Shown: piece by piece, positions 27,076-32,567 of the stretch
How the letters are laid out: each line of letters opens with the position of its first letter
Numbering within the stretch: position 1 is the first letter of the stretch
Origin: Chara braunii
Taxonomy: Eukaryota; Streptophyta; Charophyceae; Charales; Characeae
Length of the DNA: 32,567 nt
NCBI GenBank assembly: GCA_003427395.1
Contig: BFEA01000289.1
Span: forward strand, 798,853-831,419
Direction of reading: 5' to 3'
Position numbers and translations under genes: made by a program
Notes under the pieces: model-generated
The model's input: only the letters and a program-made list of their open reading frames with translations
Told to the model about the DNA's origin: nothing
Databases searched by the model: none

Positions 27076-28546
27076 TCACGAACGTTTCACTCGCTCTTCG
27101 ATATCGAGGTCTGAGGTTTCAGTCTCCTCGTCGCTCTCGATCGGACACCATGCATCTATTGTCTTGGCGAGGTTACTGTAGTCATCGTATGTCAGCATTG
27201 TCCGATTTGTCGTGAACTTCAGTTGCTTGCATCGTGCCACAAACATCACAAACGTACCCACCTGCGCTTTGTGGTAACCACCATATGCTTCCTATGCCAT
27301 CGCTTTGCGAACTATGTAGTCATGCTCGAATGACGACTTGGGTTGGCCTTGGAACAAATAGTCCCACATCTTGTTTCTCTTCTTGCCCAGCTTGTGGTAC
27401 ATATCTCTGTACGGACGATGCGCAGTCTTCTGCCTCTCAACCGTGCAATCATTTCTCGTGTCCTTCCCAAGAATGTCGATTGCCTTCATCAAGTACGAGA
27501 TGTCTTTGGACGACGCGTCGCATGCAAAAACATGATAGCCTGCGCGCAGAAGCTCCCATACAAGTCCAGCATGCGGCTTTCCGATAAGTATCACCCCCTG
27601 ATCCTTGTGCAAAAACGAACTACATAACTTCTACAACAGTGTCGCATGTCGTCCCCACCGCCCATATTCCTCTCGTTCGTTTCCTTCATCGCCGCCGTGC
27701 TTTGCTGTGCACCTCTCGAACTTGTCTTCCTCAACATTGAGCTCCACTAGCTTCGCCTCCGACTTAGGGACCCTCGTGACCTTCTTGAGGTCGCCGCCCT
27801 CGGCATGCAGGACGATCGCCATCGTGTCCTTGTAATCAACTTGCTAGTTCCCGTACTTGCTGACAGTCGTCCCGACCCCGAGATAACGCTTCCAAGTTCA
27901 AGGTATCACCTCTACGTCGTCCCAGTTGTAAAGTTGTCGCATGACGATCTTCTGTTGTTTTTGTGGGGCAAAAACAATCAATATCCAATTATTGCCGCAC
28001 AATTTCGACATCATTATGTGCAGAGCATCGAAATCGGTCGGCGACCATGCAAGGCACTCCTTCGGGTTTGCGAGATCGAGGATGGAGGCCTTGCAATTCA
28101 AGTTTGTGACTGCAGTCACAATTTCGTCGGCCGCGAGCAGCAACTCCTTCGGGTGCATGTTGACCGACAGCAATGTCGACCGTCGCCCTTTCTTCTCCCA
28201 GCACAGATGAAGCGCAACGTTCTTCAACCGTCGCAACTCAGCTGTCAGCAAGTCCACTTTCCCTATGGCGTGGTACACAAAGTACTTGAAATGGAATGGC
28301 GCGTCCCTATACAACGCCTCCGTGGCCTTTAGACCAGCTCCTTTTAGGTCTTTTTGTTCTTGCTCTCCGCCGAGTCTTTTCGGAACCCTCCGGACATATT
28401 CCAAAGGGATCCTATCCCTTTCCTCATCCCATTCGCCTGCCTTTATGCCAAACCTTTGCTCCATTTTATCATAGTCGAAGAAGAACCCCTCCTTCCACTC
28501 ATTTGTCTCTCTGTTCTTCGATTTGAAGACAAACGCGTCATGTATC
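27076..28546 (-). pseudogene. Permuted N4/N6-type DNA methyltransferase-like region
   Basis: A single minus-strand frame runs from about 28546 to 27076, broken by TGA 27898-27900, TAG 27844-27846, TAG 27631-27633 and TAG 27292-27294. The first block has SILDLANPKECLAWSPTDFDALHIMM followed by NWILIVFAP, in the place of the DPPY-containing motif IV and its following helix and strand; the PPY is degraded to PKE. The second block, 27612-27292, has GVILIGKPH..., LLRAGYHVFACDAS and DISYL, like motif I and the SAM-binding acidic residue. Motif IV before motif I is the order of beta-class N4/N6 methylases. An acidic tail ends at TGA 27076-27078. Enzyme activity is doubtful. The assignment is structural inference. 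Confidence 0.45.
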
Positions 28547-30101
28547 TCTCGCGCATTATGATGTCGAGGAGGTTGGTCATGTTCATCTTCCCAGGAGGAA
28601 CCAATCTAGTTATGGCGATGACTTTCTTATTGATCATCAAACACAAAGCGATTTCCTTCTCTCGTGCTGCCATATCCCCAAAACATTTGAAGTTTGATGG
28701 AACGAGATCTTTGAGGGACACCGTTGCGTTTGGTCCCCCGTCCTTAGCCGGAATGCAATGGAACACCTCCTTCTTCCCCTGCACCTCTTGAACGAATTGG
28801 CCCGGCATGCGCCTCTCCTGCCTCCCCGACGAGTCCTTTGGGCACTGGTTGTCGTGTAGCGGCAACTCCCCCGCTTCGAACTTCTCAAAAAAGTCCTTCA
28901 CCAATGGCCTTATCCGGTCCCTACATGTGGCGACATTCATGTATCCCCTCATCCTGTTCGTCCAGTCCTGTTGCCACTTCGGAGCCAAAGCCTCAGTCCA
29001 CAAGGATTTGTCACATGACCGGCCCATGCAAATTCTCATGAACTTCCTCCACTCTTCCTGCTGCGTCAAACCGATGGGATCCGTTTTGGACACGTTCCTT
29101 ACAGGTCCGATCTGGTTCTTCGAATCCCAAAAATTTCTAATGTCTTGGCAGGCTTGGTGGAACAACGACAACATAGCGCGGTTACCTCTCGTGTTGTCGT
29201 ATGTCGAAACATACACATACCCGTTCGTGTGGTCGTCGTTGAAATAAATGATCCGTACACGATCATAATTTCGAAAGCCGAACATGTCCACTGCTGCGGA
29301 TTCCCTCGCCACTGCTCTTTTCATGGCTTCGGCAGTATGCTGGCCGGCAACCGGGTAATAGAAGTACTCGTCTGCCCTATCGGGACCGAAGTCCTTTGGA
29401 AGGACTCGTATCCCTTGCCTGTCTGGATCGTCCTTCCATGGCGTAATCGGAGCCAGCACCAACTCCGGCGGTTCCCACGGAGGAGGATCATCCTCGGCCC
29501 TTGGCCCAGTCGACAACTCGATAGCCGCATCGAGGCCTGCAAGGATGGCCATGTTCAGCGATCGCTGATTGAAGGCGATATCTCCCTCCAGAATTCGAAG
29601 AATCTGCACGACGTCAATTACCACCCTCAGCGGGTCTCTTCTCGTTTTGCCCTCCTCATCGTACTCGAGGAAGTAGCATTGCGTCATGTTGATCGCACTA
29701 GGTTTCTTCGTCTCATGTTCGATGTCGTCAGGGAGGGAGAGCAAGCAAGGGGCCACCCCTTCAGCATCGTCGCTGGAGTCGTCTAATTTTTGGCGCCTTG
29801 ATGGCCGCACGAGATTCTTGGGTTGCGACGTTTTGTGAATCCGAGCACTTGATTTGTGCTTCACATCGGGTTCACCAAGCGTCCCTTGAGATGCATCCAA
29901 GGCGTTCTGAGCTTCGTCCACAGCTTTCCTTCGAGCCTGCTTCTTAGGCGCCGCTTGCATCTGCGACTCTTCCGCTGTGCGTTTTCCCCCCCTCTTGGAA
30001 GTCAGCCCCGCGGAAACACCGGCATCTCCTCCATTGTTTTCCAATTCCCCGTCTTCCATTTCCGAACCACCCTGACCGCCATATTCCACCCCACCAGTCA
30101 C
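28443..30101 (-). pseudogene. ParB-like region of the large module protein
   Basis: Open frame of 552 codons, continuous with the frame upstream. Residues 1-120 are basic/acidic, Ser-rich and probably disordered with nuclear-localisation-like KKQARRK. The next part has VVQILRILEGDIAFNQRSL, then ELVLAPITP, and YYPVAGQHTAEAMKRAVA, an arrangement like ParB/sulfiredoxin-type domains (an I-xP strand followed by GxxRxxA-like helix). A Trp/Cys-containing stretch with DSKNQIGPVRNVSKTDPIG follows. A two-base GA duplication near 28544-28551 throws out the frame, and the last ~35 codons are out of frame. ParB-like plus N4/N6 methylase is a known pairing in phages and bacteria. Confidence 0.5.
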
Positions 30102-30118
30102 CGCAACTCTGTCTCACT

Positions 30119-31175
30119 CCATTTGCTCCACTGTTCCATCGCAATGGGCTGCCCCACCTCCAACGTTTTCTCGCTGCTCGCCATTACCACACTCGCCTTC
30201 ATCTTCTTCATATTCTCAATCGCCCCTTAACCGGGCTTTGCCACCTCCACCAGCTTCCCGCCCCACATTCACATCGCAAGAGCCTTCGCCCCGGATGTGC
30301 CCAGGCGTCGCCAAGAACCGCGAATCCAATTTACAAACCCGTTCGTCTTCCTCCGTTTCTTCATCCGACTCCTCGTCCATTTGATGTTGTGGGGTGTTCC
30401 GCAAGCGCGAGCTGGCAGCAGCACGAGAACTTTCGGGTAGATCCGAAAGACATCTGGCGAGCTCCATCGTCTTCGGGGTCGTCGTCGATGACCCACCCCC
30501 CGAACGCCTTGAGTAAGTAATGAGTTTCTGTTTCTTGCCAACAGGTTGTTGCGGTGTCGACACAACCTGCCGCCGATCGCTAGAGAAAGTCGAGAAGCCT
30601 GCGAGACTTTCGACAGGAGTGTCGAACGGCACAAGAGGCATTGTGAGCTGGTGACCAGCGCCGACCGTCGGGAATTGACCACTTTTCCTATACCCGTTGG
30701 TCTTGTTGAGGAATTCAACGGGTAGAAGCATTCTAAACTCATTCCCATCTCCTTTGCCGCCGAAGGCTTTCATAACGAATGCCTTCTGACCATACTCCTT
30801 GAACAGAGCAAGGTCGAGGCTGACCTTGTGGTCAGTCTTGACCCAGTCGGTACCCTGTTCAACGTACACCGAAGTGAGGAAGAACTTCCTCAAGTCTCGC
30901 TCGTCGACCTTCCCCTTCTCCGCCGTGGCCTTGTCAATTTCAGACCTGATTATGCCACGACAACAGTACCAGGTCGCCCCTTCGTCCTCCGTCAAAAACA
31001 CAGCAGCACCGCACCCGGGCTCGTTGGTCCCTCCGACCCAGTCGAGAGCCCACAGCTTGTCGCGGTACAGTTTCGACCTGTTGTTGAACCTTTTATCCCC
31101 ATCATTCGGACCCTTCCGACCTCTCCCTGGAGAAGAAATCCATAAGAAAAAGGACGAGGGATGCAACATTGTCAC
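30119..31175 (-). pseudogene. N-terminal region of the large module protein, unknown domain
   Basis: The ATG at 31175 opens 319 codons to a TGA at 30216-30218. The same frame continues 33 codons to a second TGA at 30114-30116 and then joins the ParB-like frame, so the two stops look secondary. The first 180 residues seem globular, with WALDWVGGTNEPGCGAAVF, ATWYCCRGIIRSEID, RDLRKFFLTSVYVEQGTDW and AFVMKAFGGKG. I do not recognise the fold. The rest is Ser/Thr-, then Asp/Glu-rich. The start lies about 150 bases from a hairpin repeat array, which would be its promoter or leader. Confidence 0.5.
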
Positions 31176-31327
31176 CTATCTCTATCTCACGCCGCACAAG
31201 ATGGCACATGGCAAACAACAAAAGCAAACCGCCACCCACATGCCGACGGCGCTCATTTCATGGGCGGGGGGTTGGGAATAAAGAGTCTGCAAAAAAAACG
31301 GACGCTCAACGGCTCCAACCGCCAACT
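31176..31327. other. Spacer between the module's first ATG and the hairpin array
   Basis: A likely 5' leader of the minus-strand module. No gene was seen. Confidence 0.4.
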
Positions 31328-32334
31328 GGGGGGTCCAACGTTCTGGACACCCCGCGCTTGTTGTTGCCGACAGTCTGGGGTCATTTGTTTGGCAAACGGT
31401 GCAACCCCGCCCACCGACAGCGACAAACGTTGTGGGGTCCAGCGTTCGGCAAACGCTGGAGCCCCGCCTGTCGACAGCAACAAACGTCGTGGGGTCCAAC
31501 GCTGGACCCCCGCCTACCGGCCTCTGCAAGGCGGGGGTCCAACGTTTTACGAACGCGGGACCCCCTTCTACCGGCTTGTGCAAGGCAGGGGTCCAGCGTG
31601 TTACAGAAGCGGGACCCCCTTCTACCGGCTTGTGCAAGGCGGGGGTCAAGCGTTTCACAAACGCGGGACCCCCGCCTACCGGAGTGCGCAAGGCGGGACC
31701 CCCGCCTACCCGCTTAACGCTGGACCCCTGCCAACAACCCGGCCGGTAGGCGGGGTCGATCGTTTTACAAACGCTGGACCCCCGCCAATAGCACAAGCCG
31801 GTAGGGGGGGATTTAGCGTTTGTGAAACGTTGGACCCCCGCCTACCGGCTTGTGCAAGGCGGGGGTCCTGGGTTTGTAAAACGCTGGACCCCCGCCAATA
31901 GCACGTCCGCCTGGCGGGGGTCCAGCGTTGGTCAAACGATGGACCCCCGCCAATAGCACCGTCGGTAGGGGAGGGTCCAGCATTTTACAAACGCTGGACC
32001 CCCCGCCTTGCACAAGCGTGTAGGGGGGGGTCCAGCGTTTTACAAACGCTGGACCCCCGCCTTGCACAAGCCGGTAGGCGCCTGCCTGCCTACCGGCTTG
32101 TGCTATTGGCGGAGATCCAGCGTTTGTAAAACGATGGACCCAAACGCTGGACCCCCCGCCTTGCACAAGCCTGTAGGCGGGGGTCCAGCGTTTCACAAAC
32201 GCTGGACCCCCGCCTACCGGCTTGTGCTATTGGCGGGGGTCCAGCGTTTGTAAAACGATGGACCCCCGCCTACCGGCCGGGTTGTTGGCAGGGGTCCAGC
32301 GTTTGTGAAATGGTGGACCCCCTCCTTGCACAAG
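31328..32334. repeat. Array of about 16-17 palindromic units, period about 55-56 bp
   Basis: Each unit has a core GGGGGTCCAGCGTTT, a 3-4 base loop such as TAC, CAC or GTA, and AAACGCTGGACCCCC. Cores are joined by linkers related to GCCTACCGGCTTGTGC plus AAGGC or TATTGGC, which occur in both orientations. Cores start near 31864, 31919, 31975, 32030, 32185, 32240 and 32295, so spacing is regular at the right. Units near 31330-31520 are more diverged. All long open frames here come from the repeat. It may be a subterminal transposase-binding region or a hairpin-forming satellite. Confidence 0.9.
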
Positions 32335-32346
32335 AAACATTGAAAG

Positions 32347-32349
<3 letters not shown>

Positions 32350-32422
<73 letters not shown>
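32350..32422. repeat. (AG)n microsatellite
   Basis: About 36 AG dinucleotides, next to the outer edge of the hairpin array. Confidence 0.95.
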
Positions 32423-32425
<3 letters not shown>

Positions 32426-32567
32426 CATGAAAAAGGTGGGGGGAGATTCGTGAATCTCCTCCACCTAGTTTCCCCCACCAATCATCTACTATAGGGTGGG
32501 GAAAGTGACAATCTACCAACCAATCAACAAAGGATACATTTCACGATTTTTCGAAAAAAAACAAGGT
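32423..32567. other. Window end, unassigned
   Basis: No gene. GGAGATTCGTGAATCTCC at 32441-32458 is a short perfect inverted repeat. Confidence 0.4.

Noticed and set aside
31161-31901. 246-codon + frame, and similar frames on both strands over the hairpin array
   Set aside because: They follow the repeat unit and are open on several frames at once; the peptide is just the repeat translated.
31328-32334. CRISPR array
   Set aside because: The repeated part is palindromic and the linkers are also repeats, not unique spacers. There are no cas genes and the context is eukaryotic.

Overview
The window looks like repeat-dense nuclear DNA from a plant-lineage organism that still makes flagellated cells. 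A charophyte green alga such as Chara is my best guess, but no diagnostic marker proves it. The support is a HYDIN-like gene (central-apparatus protein of motile cilia) with kilobase-scale introns, a plant-type L1 LINE, a Ty3/gypsy element, organelle-derived debris and many simple repeats. Single Ns and one 140-base N block show this is a draft scaffold. I see no tRNA, rRNA, CRISPR array or bacterial-type operon.

Host gene: three + strand exons at 6898-7012, 15152-15216 and 16892-17107 join with matching phases at GT/AG sites. They encode a continuous HYDIN-like ASH-domain stretch. The two introns carry most of the left half: three copies of a small inverted-repeat element (7.4, 7.9 and 14.3 kb), a 5.4-kb L1 with a 17-bp target-site duplication (8166-13614), a three-unit tandem repeat (15.2-15.75 kb) and a decayed rps11 fragment (16.58-16.81 kb). 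The 5' region (1-6.9 kb) holds simple repeats, a possible LINE endonuclease relic, a diverged tandem duplication and a CpG-dense patch, but no gene I can defend.

Middle (17.4-24.0 kb): a 95-bp duplication around an N, a possible solo LTR, a poly(T)-anchored hairpin repeat, and a minus-strand Ty3/gypsy element. The gypsy element has a protease-RT-RNaseH-integrase-C-terminal polyprotein with nonsense and frameshift lesions and a probable 3' LTR; it is 5'-truncated near 24.01 kb. A GGGGTAA minisatellite follows.

Right (24.4-32.4 kb), the most unusual part: one minus-strand module. From its 5' end it contains a ~1-kb array of hairpin-forming repeats; a large degraded ORF with an unrecognised N-terminal domain, a ParB-like region and a permuted N4/N6-type DNA methyltransferase-like region; then a second gene with a Cys-rich start, a probable intron and an Ulp1/C48 cysteine protease domain. 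The likely premature stops in the module's two long proteins are almost all TGA or TAG in contexts expected from CGA or CAG, as if methylated CG and CHG sites had deaminated. I read this as a decayed mobile element carrying a DNA-modification-like protein and a SUMO-protease-like protein. No DDE transposase or integrase was recognised in it.
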